A stretch of DNA of 64,000 nucleotides from Phycisphaeraceae bacterium. GTDB taxonomy: Bacteria; Planctomycetota; Phycisphaerae; Phycisphaerales; Phycisphaeraceae. Below are positions 25,011 to 33,850 of the stretch, one piece after another. The stretch's first letter is position 1; every line of letters starts with the position of its first letter. The stretch covers positions 1-64,000 of the forward strand of contig JANQSF010000010.1 in the NCBI GenBank assembly GCA_028284155.1, read 5' to 3'. The notes beneath the pieces were generated by a model that saw nothing but the letters and a program-made list of their open reading frames with translations, searched no databases and was not told the origin of the DNA. Position numbers and translations under genes: made by a program.

Positions 25011-26114
25011 TCATTGCACTTCAAACGCCACCTCACCGAGCACGTCGGCCAGCGGTGTCACCCCCAGGCCCGGCGCGGTCGATGCCGCCAGCCGCCCGCC
25101 CGCCCGTTGGGGGGCGCCGTCGGCGAAGTCGACCGTCACATAGCTGTTGAAGTCGGTCGAGGTGAACAGCAGGTCGGTCGGCGTCGAGTGGGCCAGGTGC
25201 GAAATCGCTGCGGTGATGATGTCGCCGCCCCAACTGTCTTCGATCGTCATGGCCACGCCCATGCTGGCGCACAGGTCGCGGGCCTGCCTCGCCTTGGTCA
25301 GCCCGCCGAACTTGCTGATCTTGATGTTCACGACGTCCATCGCCCGGTCGGCGTGCCCCTGCATCAGCATGTTCAGACTGTCCACCGACTCGTCGAGCAC
25401 GAACGGCCGATCGGTGTGCCGCCGGATCGAGAGACATTCGTCGTAACTGAGACAAGGTTGCTCGATGTAGACATCCACGTCGCGCACGGCGCTGACGACG
25501 CGCATGGCGTCGTGCATGAGCCAGCCTGTGTTCGCGTCAGCCACGAGCACGTCGGTCGGGTCGAGCTTGTCGCGCACGGCGTGGATGCGCTCGATGTCGG
25601 TCAGCGCGTCCGCCCCGACCTTCAGTTGGAATCGCGTGTACCCCTCAGCCTTGTAACCCGCGACCTTGCCGGCCATCACGTCCGGCGCTTCCTGCGAGAT
25701 CGCGCGGTACAGCACGAAGTCGTCGCCGTACCGGCCGCCGAGCAGGTGACACACAGGTTGGCCGGTCACCTTGCCCAGGATGTCCCAGCACGCCATGTCC
25801 AACGCGCTCTTAGCGTACGGGTGTCCCTTGAGCGTCGTGTCCATCACGCCGTTGAGCTTTTGCAGTTGCGTCGGGTCCCGCCCGATCAACGCGGGGGCCA
25901 ATTCCCGGATGCCCGCCCGCGCCCCGGCCGCGTACGCCGGCAGATAGACCGGCCCCAGCGGGCAAACCTCGCCGTGCCCAGTCACGCCTGCGTCGGTCTC
26001 GATCGCGACGACGGTCGAGTCGAACACCTGCACCGACTTGCCGCCGGACCAGTTGTAAGTGCCCTCGTGCAGGGGGAGGTCGATCTGATAGACGTTGATC
26101 TTGGTGATACGCAT
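25011..26114 (-). CDS. Mandelate racemase/muconate lactonizing enzyme-family dehydratase
   Basis: This 367-residue enolase-superfamily protein has the N-terminal capping domain ([20 protein letters not shown]) and a barrel. The barrel has the base lysine in FQLKVGAD, metal ligands in [14 protein letters not shown] and VLDESVD, and a second catalytic lysine in NIKISKFGG. The [17 protein letters not shown] region resembles cis-3-hydroxy-L-proline dehydratases and hydroxyproline-betaine epimerases, but sugar-acid dehydration is also possible. The start at 26112-26114 fits the family N-terminus; an upstream ATG overlaps the divergent gene's promoter. It is divergent from an altronate-dehydratase-family gene (89 bases apart), which favours a shared acid-catabolism role. 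The substrate is not determined. Confidence 0.85.
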   Translation of the reverse strand: MRITKINVYQIDLPLHEGTYNWSGGKSVQVFDSTVVAIETDAGVTGHGEVCPLGPVYLPAYAAGARAGIRELAPALIGRDPTQLQKLNGVMDTTLKGHPYAKSALDMACWDILGKVTGQPVCHLLGGRYGDDFVLYRAISQEAPDVMAGKVAGYKAEGYTRFQLKVGADALTDIERIHAVRDKLDPTDVLVADANTGWLMHDAMRVVSAVRDVDVYIEQPCLSYDECLSIRRHTDRPFVLDESVDSLNMLMQGHADRAMDVVNIKISKFGGLTKARQARDLCASMGVAMTIEDSWGGDIITAAISHLAHSTPTDLLFTSTDFNSYVTVDFADGAPQRAGGRLAASTAPGLGVTPLADVLGEVAFEVQ

Positions 26115-26203
26115 GGCGGGTATTGTTGCGACCCACACGCGTTTTGCCAACGCGGCCCGTGTGGCAGGGCGTCGAGGCGGGCGTTCAACGTATCATGCTC
26201 CCC

Positions 26204-27817
26204 ATGCCCGCGACGCGGACGACCATCGACGCCATTCACCTGCACCCGCGCGACAACGTCGTCATCGCGGCGCGTCACCTGCCGCGGGCCACGCGGGTCC
26301 GTTCGGCGGACAGCGTCTGCGAAACGGAACTGATCGAAGCGGTGAACCTCGGCCACAAGATCGCGCTGGAGCCGATCGCAAAAGGCGAGGCCGTCTACAA
26401 GTTCGGCCAAGTCATCGGCTTTGCGACTTGCCATATCGACGCGGGCCAGTGGGCCCACACGCACAACGTCGGCATGGGCGATTATGACCGCGACTACGCG
26501 TTCGCCAGCGACGTGCCGGATCCGCCACCGCGCGAGTTGGTCGAAGAGGTCAGCGCCCGCACCTTCATGGGCTACCGCCGAGCGTCTGGCAAGGTCGGTA
26601 CGCGCAACTACATTGCGATCATCTCGACGGTGAATTGTTCAGCCAGCGTGAGCAAGGCGATCGCGCGCCACTTCGACCGCGACGCGCTGCGCGACTACCC
26701 AAACATCGACGGCGTCGTCGCCCTGACGCACGGCACGGGCTGCGGCATGGCCGACTACGGCGAAAGCCACGAGCAGTTGCAGCGCGTCTACGCCGGCATG
26801 GCCAACCACCCCAACGTCGGCGCGGTCGTCACCATCGGCCTCGGCTGCGAGGTGACAAACGTCGCCAGCGTCACGCAGCGGGCCGGCCTCGTGCAGATCG
26901 AGTCCCCGGAAGAGCACAAGCCGACCCGCAACAACGACGCTTCACACGACGACGCTGGAGGCGGCCCGATCACGCTGGTCATGCAGGAGTCGGGCGGCAC
27001 GGCCAACACGATCGCCACGGGCATCCAGCGCGTCGCCGACCTGCTGCCGCACGTGAACGACATCCAGCGCGAGCCAGTCCCCGCGTCGAACATCATCCTC
27101 GGCACCGAGTGCGGCGGCAGCGACGGCAACTCCGGCGTCACCGCCAACCCGGCGCTCGGCGTGTGCAGTGACCGCCTCGTCGCGGCCGGCGGCACGAGCA
27201 TCCTGTCTGAAACGACGGAGATCTACGGGGCCGAGCACCTGCTCACGCGCCGCGCCGTATCGCGCGAGGTCGGTCAGAAGCTTGTCGACCTGATCGAGTG
27301 GTGGAAGCGGTACACGTCGTTCTTCGGCGTCAAGATCGACAACAACCCCAGCCCGGGCAACAAGAACGGCGGCCTGACCACGATCTACGAAAAGAGCCTC
27401 GGCGCCGTCGCGAAGGGCGGCTCGACGGCGCTGCGACAGGTCTACAAGTACGCCGAGCCGGTGACCGAGAAGGGGTTCGTCGTCATGGACTCGCCTGGCT
27501 TCGACCCGCCCAGCGTCACGGGCATGGTCGCTGGCGGCGCCAACGTAGTTTGCTTCACGACCGGCCGCGGCTCGTGCTTTGGCTGCAAGCCCGTCCCGTC
27601 GATCAAGATCGCCACGAACACACCCATGTACGAACGCATGGCCGCCGACATGGACTTCAACGCCGGCGTCGTCCTCGAGGGCGTGCCGGTTGAAGAAGTC
27701 GGCAAGCAGTTATTCGAACTCGTGCTCGACGTCGCGTCGGGGCGCAAGACCAAGAGCGAGCTTCAGGGCATCGGCGACGAAGAGTTCGTGCCGTGGGTCA
27801 TCGGCCCGGTCTTATAG
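26204..27817 (+). CDS. Altronate dehydratase-family protein (UxaA/GarD)
   Basis: This 537-residue protein joins an N-terminal SAF domain to the large UxaA C-terminal domain. The SAF domain spans about 1-100 and carries the metal-binding AHTHNVGMG. The large domain contains THGTGCGMA, IGLGCEVTN, LGTECGGSDGNSG and FTTGRGSCFGCKPVPSIKIATN, with conserved cysteines. Altronate and galactarate dehydratases of this family make 2-keto-3-deoxy sugar acids using iron or manganese. The length is that of full fused enzymes. The ATG at 26204 is followed by a normal family N-terminus. Which sugar acid is used cannot be told. Its product could feed a DapA-family aldolase such as the one at 16.3 kb; that is an inference. 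Confidence 0.9.
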   Translation: MPATRTTIDAIHLHPRDNVVIAARHLPRATRVRSADSVCETELIEAVNLGHKIALEPIAKGEAVYKFGQVIGFATCHIDAGQWAHTHNVGMGDYDRDYAFASDVPDPPPRELVEEVSARTFMGYRRASGKVGTRNYIAIISTVNCSASVSKAIARHFDRDALRDYPNIDGVVALTHGTGCGMADYGESHEQLQRVYAGMANHPNVGAVVTIGLGCEVTNVASVTQRAGLVQIESPEEHKPTRNNDASHDDAGGGPITLVMQESGGTANTIATGIQRVADLLPHVNDIQREPVPASNIILGTECGGSDGNSGVTANPALGVCSDRLVAAGGTSILSETTEIYGAEHLLTRRAVSREVGQKLVDLIEWWKRYTSFFGVKIDNNPSPGNKNGGLTTIYEKSLGAVAKGGSTALRQVYKYAEPVTEKGFVVMDSPGFDPPSVTGMVAGGANVVCFTTGRGSCFGCKPVPSIKIATNTPMYERMAADMDFNAGVVLEGVPVEEVGKQLFELVLDVASGRKTKSELQGIGDEEFVPWVIGPVL

Positions 27818-27841
27818 ACCGAGCCCACGAGCCGGACTGCG

Positions 27842-27873
27842 CTGGTGATCCGGATCGTGTCGATCCGGACCAG
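27842..27873. terminator. Hairpin between convergent genes
   Basis: CCGGATCG-TGT-CGATCCGG forms an 8-bp stem that can be extended by outer CTGG/CCAG with a bulge. It sits in the 70-base gap between the convergent altronate-dehydratase-family gene and the SPFH gene. There is no T tract, so its use as a terminator is only likely from position. Confidence 0.5.
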
Positions 27874-27887
27874 TCGTATAAACCGTC

Positions 27888-29009
27888 TCACCCCGGGATC
27901 GGCGGCGGCGCCGCCCCGAACAGCGACGACAGTTCCGCGACCTCCCCCGCCTTGGCCCACGACGCCATCCCTTGTTTCCACACCAGCGTTTCGCGCGTCA
28001 GTTGTCCGGTCGCGACCTGCTGCCGCAAGCCGTTCGCGTCGAAGGGGCCGGCTTGTTGGCCGTTCACGGCCAGGAAGAACTGCACGACGGCCGGGCCGGG
28101 GATCGGCGGCGGGGCGGCCATTCCGGGGGCCGGTTGGGCTTGCGGTGCCATGACGTTGCCCATCTGCTGCGCCATGGCGAAGCCCATGCCCATGCCCATC
28201 CCACCGCCAGCCATGTCGCCGCCCGCGCCGGCGTTGTTGGCCATGTCCTCGATCGCGCCGGCCGTCTTGAACTGCTGGTAGCGACGCATGTCGCCGATCA
28301 TCCCCATCTGCTGGCGTTCCTGGAAGATCTTGTCCAGCTCCGGCGGCAGTGAGAAGTTCTCGATCAGCAGCTCGGTCAGCTCGACGCCGTACTCGGCGAA
28401 CTTCACGGCCATCGCCTGGCCGATCACGTCGCCGATCTCCTCGGCGTTGGCGGCCATGTCCATGATCGACACGCCCGACTCGCCGATCGCGTCTTGAAAC
28501 TTGCTGACGATCTTGTTCCGCAGGTCGTTGGTCAGCTCGTCGGTGGTGAAGTGGCCGTCGGTCCCGGCGATCTCGGTGATGAACTTGCCCACGTCGTTGA
28601 TGCGCACGCAGTACGTGCCGAACGCACGGATCTGGATGCCCGCGGGGAACTCCGGGTCGCGGATCGTGATCGGGTGACGCGTGCCCCACTTCAGGTCGCG
28701 GAACCGGCGGGTCGAGGCGTAGTAGCACTCAGCCTTGAACGGGCTCTCGAAGCCGTACTTCCAGCCCTTGAGCGTCGCGAGAATCGGCAGGTTGCGCGTG
28801 GTCAACTCGTACGTGCCCGGGCCGAACACGTCGGCCAGCCGTCCCTCGTTGATGAACGCCGCCTGCTGCCCTTCGCGCACGACGAGTTTCGCCCCGTGCT
28901 TAATCTCGTTGCCGTACCGTTCGAAGCGGTAGAGTAGCGTGTCGTTCGAATCGTCGAGCCATTGAACGATGTCAATCAGCTCGCCTTTGATCTTGTCCCA
29001 AATACCCAT
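27888..29009 (-). CDS. SPFH-domain protein with C-terminal GYF_2 domain
   Basis: The 373-residue protein begins MGIWDKIKGELIDIVQW and carries an SPFH/virion-core-protein-like domain over about residues 25-260 (AKLVVREGQQAAFINEGRLADVFGPG, TIRDPEFPAGIQIRAFGTYCVRI). A Gly/Met/Pro-rich linker follows (GGDMAGGGMGMGMGFAMAQQ), then a GYF_2 domain (about 310-365; FLAVNGQQAGPFDANGL, ETLVWKQGMASWAKAGEV). SPFH proteins form membrane-associated rings or scaffolds; this soluble-looking subgroup is like Bacillus YdjI. GYF_2 is a small peptide-binding module common in Planctomycetota. The start at 29007-29009 is favoured over an ATG 15 bases upstream. The cellular role is unknown. Confidence 0.85.
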   Translation of the reverse strand: MGIWDKIKGELIDIVQWLDDSNDTLLYRFERYGNEIKHGAKLVVREGQQAAFINEGRLADVFGPGTYELTTRNLPILATLKGWKYGFESPFKAECYYASTRRFRDLKWGTRHPITIRDPEFPAGIQIRAFGTYCVRINDVGKFITEIAGTDGHFTTDELTNDLRNKIVSKFQDAIGESGVSIMDMAANAEEIGDVIGQAMAVKFAEYGVELTELLIENFSLPPELDKIFQERQQMGMIGDMRRYQQFKTAGAIEDMANNAGAGGDMAGGGMGMGMGFAMAQQMGNVMAPQAQPAPGMAAPPPIPGPAVVQFFLAVNGQQAGPFDANGLRQQVATGQLTRETLVWKQGMASWAKAGEVAELSSLFGAAPPPIPG

Positions 29010-29128
29010 GAGCGGTCTCCGCAAGAATGGTTTGGCGCGGACGGTAGTCTATCAGCCCATCCCATTGTCGTTGCACAGCGATTTCAATTCCGGGAATCGC
29101 GACCCGCCGATTCGCGAATTCACCAGAA

Positions 29129-29152
29129 GCCCACCCATTGCAATGGGTGGGC
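29129..29152. repeat. Perfect 24-base palindrome
   Basis: GCCCACCCATTG is followed immediately by its reverse complement CAATGGGTGGGC. With no spacer it resembles a single unit of the nested inverted repeats found elsewhere in the window. Confidence 0.9.
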
Positions 29153-29182
29153 GTCGCCGCACGCGGGCGGTCGAAGCACCTT

Positions 29183-29222
29183 GATCCCTAGTCGCTTGTG
29201 GCTCGTTCCGTGTCGCTGCCCC
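29183..29222. repeat. Copy of the dispersed CCCTAGTGGCT-type repeat
   Basis: GATCCCTAGTCGCTTGTGGC followed by TCGTTCCGTGTCGCTGCCCC aligns with the copies at 12318, 17572 and 20207 (reverse), allowing shuffling of short units. It is about 110 bases upstream of tRNA-Glu. Confidence 0.6.
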
Positions 29223-29330
29223 GCATCTGTTGCCATCAACGCGACCCCGCCTAAAATGCCCGCACCTGGACCGGCCTGATCCCATGATCAGCCATTGCGT
29301 GACGCCCAACGCGTCTCGCCCACCCCCGAC

Positions 29331-29405
29331 GACCCCTTCGTCTAGTCTGGTCCAGGACGCCAGGTTTTCATCCTGGAAACACGGGTTCGAATCCCGTAGG
29401 GGTCG
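29331..29405 (+). tRNA. tRNA-Glu (anticodon UUC)
   Basis: The sequence folds as a 75-base tRNA. The acceptor stem is GACCCCT/AGGGGTC, the D arm begins TCGTCTAG, the anticodon stem CCAGG/CCTGG holds loop TTTTCAT with anticodon TTC, and the T arm is ACGGG-TTCGAAT-CCCGT. It closely resembles E. coli tRNA-Glu. The CCA end is not encoded. A TCTTTTTT tract follows directly and probably ends transcription. The acceptor stem can be extended by two more pairs outside the mature tRNA. Confidence 0.96.
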
Positions 29406-29452
29406 TCTTTTTTATGCGCCGATCGCGTGCCCTGTCCCGGTCATTTAGCGGG

Positions 29453-31153
29453 TTAAAGGCCGCCCAGGTACTTCCCCTGCTTGAACTGGTCGTTGGGGAT
29501 CCACAGGTCGAAGCGGATCTGGTCCGCTTCCATCGTCACAGCAGCGCTGATCAGGTCAGTCGGCTGTTTTGATGTCAGGCGTTGTGCGTTCTCCGTCAGG
29601 TCGCGTCCGACGGCCAGGACGTTGGCCATGTCCAGATGAAACTCGAATTTCCTGAGCGGGCTGAGCCGCTTGGCAGACGCCGCGAGCGCGGGGTGGTCTG
29701 CGATGCCGACGCGCTGCTGTCGGACATTCTCAATAGCGCGTGAGAACAGGGCGGAGCTTGAGCCGACCAGCATGACGACGTGCTTGTCCACGACCGCCAG
29801 CCGGATGCGGTGCCAATTCGGTCCCAGCAGTTTGTGCAGGTCGCGGCGGACGTCCAACGGCAGGTTGGTCGTATCGATGTTGATGTGGTGTACCGTCGCG
29901 CCGCCGACCTGTGCGGCGTTTGGTTCGTAGATGAACTTCGGCCGACCGACGCCGGCGCGCTCCGCCGCCTCCGCGCCGGCCTCGTTGGCCAACTTCAACA
30001 TGTCCGGCAGTTGCTTGAGCAGCCGTTGCGGGTCGTCCGTGTCCAGCACGGCGATCAACGCGACGTGCCCCGTTTGCCCGCTGTTGCCGACCCGGTAGAC
30101 GCCCGCCCGGCTGCCGCGCAGCTCACGCCAAACCTGCTCCAACGCAGTCACCACGTGGCGGTGGTACGCCTCAGGAATCAGCCCGTCCAGCCCGCTGGTC
30201 TGCGACAGCGCCCGACTCAACAGGATGCGTGCGCCCAGCGCATTTTTCGCGCCGTTGCCCGTCGCCGCGTACAACGCCAGCGCGTCGCCCTTGGGCAAGG
30301 AAGTTAGGTGCGATCGACCGTCACCGCCGCGCATGTCGTTCAGGAACGCCGCGACCTTGTCAGCCGACTCGGGGTCGAAGAACGTGTCGATCGTCACGCC
30401 CAGCCCACCTTCCAGCTTGATGTTCGCCACGGCAAAGCGCACGGACGAAAGCGTGTCGACCAAGCGTGTGGCAGTGCGTTTGGATTCTTCGTCGAAGTCT
30501 TCACCGAGAGCGAACACCTCGCGCACGTCACGTAACAGGTCGCTCCAGATCTCGCCCCACGCCTCAGCGCCGACGTGGACCAGGATGTCGCCGTCGGTAA
30601 ACGGTTGCCGCCTGGCTTGCGCAATCAAGCCGGGTAACGGCTTACCGTTTGCCACCGACTCGACCGCGGCCGCGTTCATCCCCACGTAGAGCGTCTTGCC
30701 GCGCAGCGTCATGAACCGGCCGCCGGCCTTGACCGCCTTTGGGCCCGCCAGGTCGTTGGGTTTGAGCCCAAAAGGTTGGAGCATCATCGTCAGGTCACCC
30801 ACCGGCGCGGCCAACACCGATTGTTGCTCCCACCGGAAACCGGTGTTGTTGGCCGGGTCCAGCACACGCCGATCGGCCAGCACGCACGCCAGGGGGGCGT
30901 CGTTGTTCAGCCCGGCAGTGCTCAGGCCGAACTGCGACGTGAGCATCGGCAGGAAGATCGACGGCCGAGCGCCCGGCCAAAGGTCGCTGTCGTTGACGAA
31001 TTGGTCCAGACGTTCGCCGGTGCGTTTGATCGACGGGATGACGATCGCCATCGCCGCGCCGCGCGGGACGTGGTCCAGCGGTTCGGCCCGAACGGGCGTG
31101 ACGCCGACGGCGAGCAGCACGACGGACGCGACAAGTAACGTGTTGTTTCGCAT
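29453..31153 (-). CDS. Secreted hypothetical protein (DUF3352-like)
   Basis: The 566-residue product has a signal peptide (MRNNTLLVASVVLLAVGVTP, cleavage near VRA-EP). The mature start PLDHVPRGAAMAIVIPSIKRTGERLDQF is like proteins of the DUF3352 type common in Planctomycetota and cyanobacteria. These have a repeated fold in which 'the protein evaluates as a large periplasmic beta/alpha repeat' without known activity. Internal blocks such as LRGKTLYVGMN and VVDKHVVMLVGSSSALFSRAIENV look like two halves of a duplicated domain. No catalytic motif is visible. It is transcribed alone, ending 48 bases before the tRNA. The ATG at 31151-31153 is the only start giving the signal peptide. Confidence 0.65.
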   Translation of the reverse strand: MRNNTLLVASVVLLAVGVTPVRAEPLDHVPRGAAMAIVIPSIKRTGERLDQFVNDSDLWPGARPSIFLPMLTSQFGLSTAGLNNDAPLACVLADRRVLDPANNTGFRWEQQSVLAAPVGDLTMMLQPFGLKPNDLAGPKAVKAGGRFMTLRGKTLYVGMNAAAVESVANGKPLPGLIAQARRQPFTDGDILVHVGAEAWGEIWSDLLRDVREVFALGEDFDEESKRTATRLVDTLSSVRFAVANIKLEGGLGVTIDTFFDPESADKVAAFLNDMRGGDGRSHLTSLPKGDALALYAATGNGAKNALGARILLSRALSQTSGLDGLIPEAYHRHVVTALEQVWRELRGSRAGVYRVGNSGQTGHVALIAVLDTDDPQRLLKQLPDMLKLANEAGAEAAERAGVGRPKFIYEPNAAQVGGATVHHINIDTTNLPLDVRRDLHKLLGPNWHRIRLAVVDKHVVMLVGSSSALFSRAIENVRQQRVGIADHPALAASAKRLSPLRKFEFHLDMANVLAVGRDLTENAQRLTSKQPTDLISAAVTMEADQIRFDLWIPNDQFKQGKYLGGL

Positions 31154-31526
31154 GACATGATTCCCCTTCAGCCCCGGGCTTGGCCCGGGGATCGTTTGAC
31201 CTGTTGTGTTAAGTTTACCGGTCGACGTATGAATCGTGTGGCGTACGGGTGGCTAGTCCCAAGACAAAGCCCAAGGCAGAAGTGGTTGGGCTTCGGCAGG
31301 GGACCGGTCAGGCAAGCGACTTGAGTGGCGAGTGACGAATAGCGAATGGCGAGAGGCGATATCGGAGGGGGCGACCGGACGCGTGTGCCGACTTCTCAAA
31401 TCAACAATCGCCACTTGCCATTCGTCATTCATCTGACGGGCGTCGCGCGGCGTTGGCATCGTTGTGGGTCGGTCTCCGGCGAAGCCTCGGGCTGAAGGAT
31501 GCTTTTGTTGTCATCCATGCTCTGCT
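31154..31526. other. Intergenic region with degenerate inverted repeats
   Basis: This 373-base region holds a CCCCGGGC..GCCCGGGG hairpin (31172-31190). It also holds an imperfect inverted repeat of GAATGACGAATGGCAAGTGGCG-like units, about 31322-31350 against 31411-31435. It presumably contains the promoter of the upstream-facing secreted protein gene. I see no protein gene. Confidence 0.5.
31172..31190. repeat. CCCCGGGC hairpin, copy 1
   Basis: CCTTCAGCCCCGGGCTTGGC and the following CCGGGGAT contain a CCCCGGGC/GCCCGGGG-type hairpin. A near-identical unit with the same CTTCAG lead-in occurs at 56369-56387, so this is a dispersed palindromic repeat. Confidence 0.8.
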
Positions 31527-32762
31527 TCACACCTCCAGCGGCTCCAATGCCAGCGCGTCGAGTTGCGATTCGGATGGGAACGATTCGACCCGCCAGCGTG
31601 GCGGCGCCAGTTCGGCCTCACGCCGCATCAGGTCGCCGATCACTTCCACGACTCGTTGCCACGGGGCAGCGCCGAGCACCTGGCCTTCGCCTTGCTCGTC
31701 GGTCTGCATGAACACGACCCGATCCGTGCGGGGCAAGAGCGTGGCGACTTCGCGCGGCCAGATGCTGAATGTCTCGAGCTTGTTGTCTGACGGTCTCTGT
31801 GTACCCATGAAACCAGCGACGATCAGCGGCGTGTCGACCGTCTTCGCTTGGTCCAGGAGTTGTTTTTGCTCCGAGTAGAGTTGCCCAACCGACTCAGCGG
31901 CGAGGTTGGCAAGTTCGACGTAGGCGGGGTGGTCGTCCCGCGGAAGAAAGCGCTCCCACGTTCGGTCGTTCAGACGCAGGGCGACGCCGCTCATCGGGCG
32001 GGCCTCGTTTTCAAGCACTTGTCGTGCTAAAGCGGCGGCGTGCGACAGGCCCTCGGCGTTGTCGCTGCCGGTAACGATCAGCACGTCCCGGCTTGGCAGC
32101 AGGGCGACGTGGTCACCCTGCACTTCCAACTGCCACAGCAGGTCGTGCAGGAACAGGCGGGACGCGTCGTGTGAGTCCTGCCAAGGCGAGACCCAAACGC
32201 CTTGCCCGGCATCCTGCCAGGTCTCATTGCTGATCCGCCAGAGGTTGTCGCGCGCGGCGGACAGCCCGTCGGCCAGCGTTACACCCCAGTCGTCGAGCGT
32301 GCCCTGATTGAGCGAGCGGATCGCGTCCGGCAAGTCGTACACGACCTCGACGGCGAACTCGTCGTTCAGCGGCTCGTGGGGCGGTATGAGCGCGGCGTCG
32401 TTTTCATCGGTGAAATTCAGACTGAGCACGCTGTAGTAGGCCAACTGGCGGACGCGTGGCAGCAGGTTGGGTTTGGCTCCTTCGAAGTCAGCCGGCATGT
32501 CCGAGCCGACCGTGCTGGTGACCGTTCGGGCGTACGCGTCAAGCACTTCGCGGCGGCGCGACCGCGGCGCGTCGCAGTATTCGCGGTGCGCATTGCCCAG
32601 AAACAAGTGCGAAGGCTCATTGCCGTCACCCAGGACCAACTCGAACCGTTCCTCATTGAACTGCACGGGCCGATCGTCGCCGCATCGACGGATCGCGTCG
32701 GTCATCAGCCGGGCAAACCGTTGTGGATCGGGCTTGCCACGGAATGCGTCGAGCAGGGCCAT
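31527..32762 (-). CDS. Hypothetical protein, DUF1444 (YtpQ)-like
   Basis: This 411-residue cytoplasmic protein resembles the DUF1444/YtpQ family: MALLDAFRGKPDPQRFARLMTDAI at the start, FVVE-type strands such as DEFAVEVVYDLPDAIRSLN and TLADGLSAARDNLWRIS. The second half has PSRDVLIVTGSDNAEGLSHAAALA. YtpQ-family proteins have no established function. The gene is the last of a three-gene minus-strand run (LigD-phosphoesterase-like, hypothetical, this one) with gaps of about 60 bases. No signal peptide or membrane segment is seen. Confidence 0.65.
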   Translation of the reverse strand: MALLDAFRGKPDPQRFARLMTDAIRRCGDDRPVQFNEERFELVLGDGNEPSHLFLGNAHREYCDAPRSRRREVLDAYARTVTSTVGSDMPADFEGAKPNLLPRVRQLAYYSVLSLNFTDENDAALIPPHEPLNDEFAVEVVYDLPDAIRSLNQGTLDDWGVTLADGLSAARDNLWRISNETWQDAGQGVWVSPWQDSHDASRLFLHDLLWQLEVQGDHVALLPSRDVLIVTGSDNAEGLSHAAALARQVLENEARPMSGVALRLNDRTWERFLPRDDHPAYVELANLAAESVGQLYSEQKQLLDQAKTVDTPLIVAGFMGTQRPSDNKLETFSIWPREVATLLPRTDRVVFMQTDEQGEGQVLGAAPWQRVVEVIGDLMRREAELAPPRWRVESFPSESQLDALALEPLEV

Positions 32763-32825
32763 GACGGCAACTCTAACGTGACTCGCGTCGCGTTGCAGAG
32801 CGGGCTTGTCGTCTGAGCGTTTTGG

Positions 32826-33266
32826 TCAGACCCACACATTGACGATCAGCGCGTCCTCGGTCTCTTTGCCCTTGAGCGGGCCGATGTGCGTGTTGACGAA
32901 CTTGACCTCGTACTCGGGGTGCTCGTCCAGCCACTGGTTGATCTGTTCGTCCAGGTGCGCCAACGTGTCGGCCCGGAGTTTGGCGGTGAAGGTCTTGACG
33001 TGCGTCGCGCCGGTGCCGTCTTTGTTGGTGGGGCGTTGCCAGCGGTACCGGTCAGCCCGCGGCTGCACGATCGGGCGGATGGGTTGATCCGCCTCGACGT
33101 CCGGTTCCGCCAGGTCGATCCCGTCCGGCGGGTCGTTCGGCCTTGGGCGTGCTACGGGTGGGGCAGGTGGTTGCGGCGGGTGGGTCGCACTGTCCGCGGC
33201 TTCGCCCGCCAGGTCGTCCAGCGTCAGCTCGATAATGTCGTCGTCTTGGTAGGTCGGGTCACTCAT
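32826..33266 (-). CDS. Hypothetical acidic/proline-rich protein
   Basis: This 146-residue protein has an acidic N-terminus (DDDIIELTLDDLAGEAAD), a long proline-rich disordered middle (about 28-75) and a compact C-terminal domain (about 85-146; THVKTFTAKLRADTLAHLDE, INQWLDEHPEYEVKFVNTHI). The C-terminal domain looks like a small alpha/beta fold seen in planctomycete proteins of unknown function. It is 63 bases upstream of the DUF1444-like gene and probably cotranscribed. No catalytic residues stand out. Confidence 0.6.
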   Translation of the reverse strand: MSDPTYQDDDIIELTLDDLAGEAADSATHPPQPPAPPVARPRPNDPPDGIDLAEPDVEADQPIRPIVQPRADRYRWQRPTNKDGTGATHVKTFTAKLRADTLAHLDEQINQWLDEHPEYEVKFVNTHIGPLKGKETEDALIVNVWV

Positions 33267-33325
33267 GTCGCGGAATCATATGGGGCAGAGCGATTGCATC
33301 TGGCACGGCTGTGGGGTGGAATCGT

Positions 33326-33727
33326 TCACGAGTAGCGGGTTGGTATCGTGTCCAGACCAACGACCAGCTTTGCGTGCCAGAGGGCGTCGCTGACGCGATG
33401 CAGCGAGACGAGCCCCGCGAAGTGCCTCAGTCGCAGGTCGAGTGTGATTCGGCTCGCCGTCCAGCAGGTCGCGTGTGCGGTGCCGGTGTCGACCCGCCTC
33501 ACGACACCACGGCCTTGCCCGATATCTCCCTCAAAGTTGAGGTAATGCCGACGATGGGGACCGCTTGGCTTGACCCGCCATCGCCCTCGGCTTGCCCAGC
33601 AGCGTGTCGGCCGATCCACCCGCGCTGTCCAAAGCTCACCGGCGGGGTCATACGGGTCGGCTAGTAGCCAGTCGTAGTGGGTGTCGGACCGGGTGACGTG
33701 ATGGAGCAAAACTGTGGGCAGCCGCAT
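33326..33727 (-). CDS. DNA ligase D 3'-phosphoesterase-like small protein
   Basis: The 133-residue protein resembles stand-alone homologues of the LigD phosphoesterase domain, which trims 3' ends in bacterial end joining. The landmarks are RLPTVLLHHVTRSDTHYDWL (matching the family's HxHWDLxLE strand), a central LWTARVDRP strand, HYLNFEGDIGQGRGVVRRVD and a terminal domain LRHFAGLVSLHRV. The usual catalytic HFDLRLE reads HYDWLLA here, with the arginine missing, so it may be inactive or repurposed. The start at 33725-33727 fits the family N-terminus. It is first in a three-gene run. No Ku or ligase gene is nearby. Confidence 0.6.
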   Translation of the reverse strand: MRLPTVLLHHVTRSDTHYDWLLADPYDPAGELWTARVDRPTRCWASRGRWRVKPSGPHRRHYLNFEGDIGQGRGVVRRVDTGTAHATCWTASRITLDLRLRHFAGLVSLHRVSDALWHAKLVVGLDTIPTRYS

Positions 33728-33850
33728 GGCGATTGACCGATAACCGTTTGAGGCGTGAGCCTGTGCCGCGCCCATGGTCCCGCAACGCTTGGCCGGGAGC
33801 AACCCGGCCGACGCCGGCCCGATGGATCGGGTCGAATTGGAGTACGCAGC

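Larger units (their letters stand above)
29010..29330. other. Intergenic region before tRNA-Glu
   Basis: This 320-base region contains a perfect 24-base palindrome (29129-29152) and a copy of the dispersed CCCTAGTGGCT-type repeat (29183-29222). The tRNA promoter presumably lies in its last 100 bases. No gene is visible. Confidence 0.5.

Noticed and set aside
31322..31450. Clusters of GAATGGCGAG-like units as a possible CRISPR or direct repeat array.
   Set aside because: The units are short, irregular and partly inverted, with no spacer structure; treated as a degenerate palindromic repeat.
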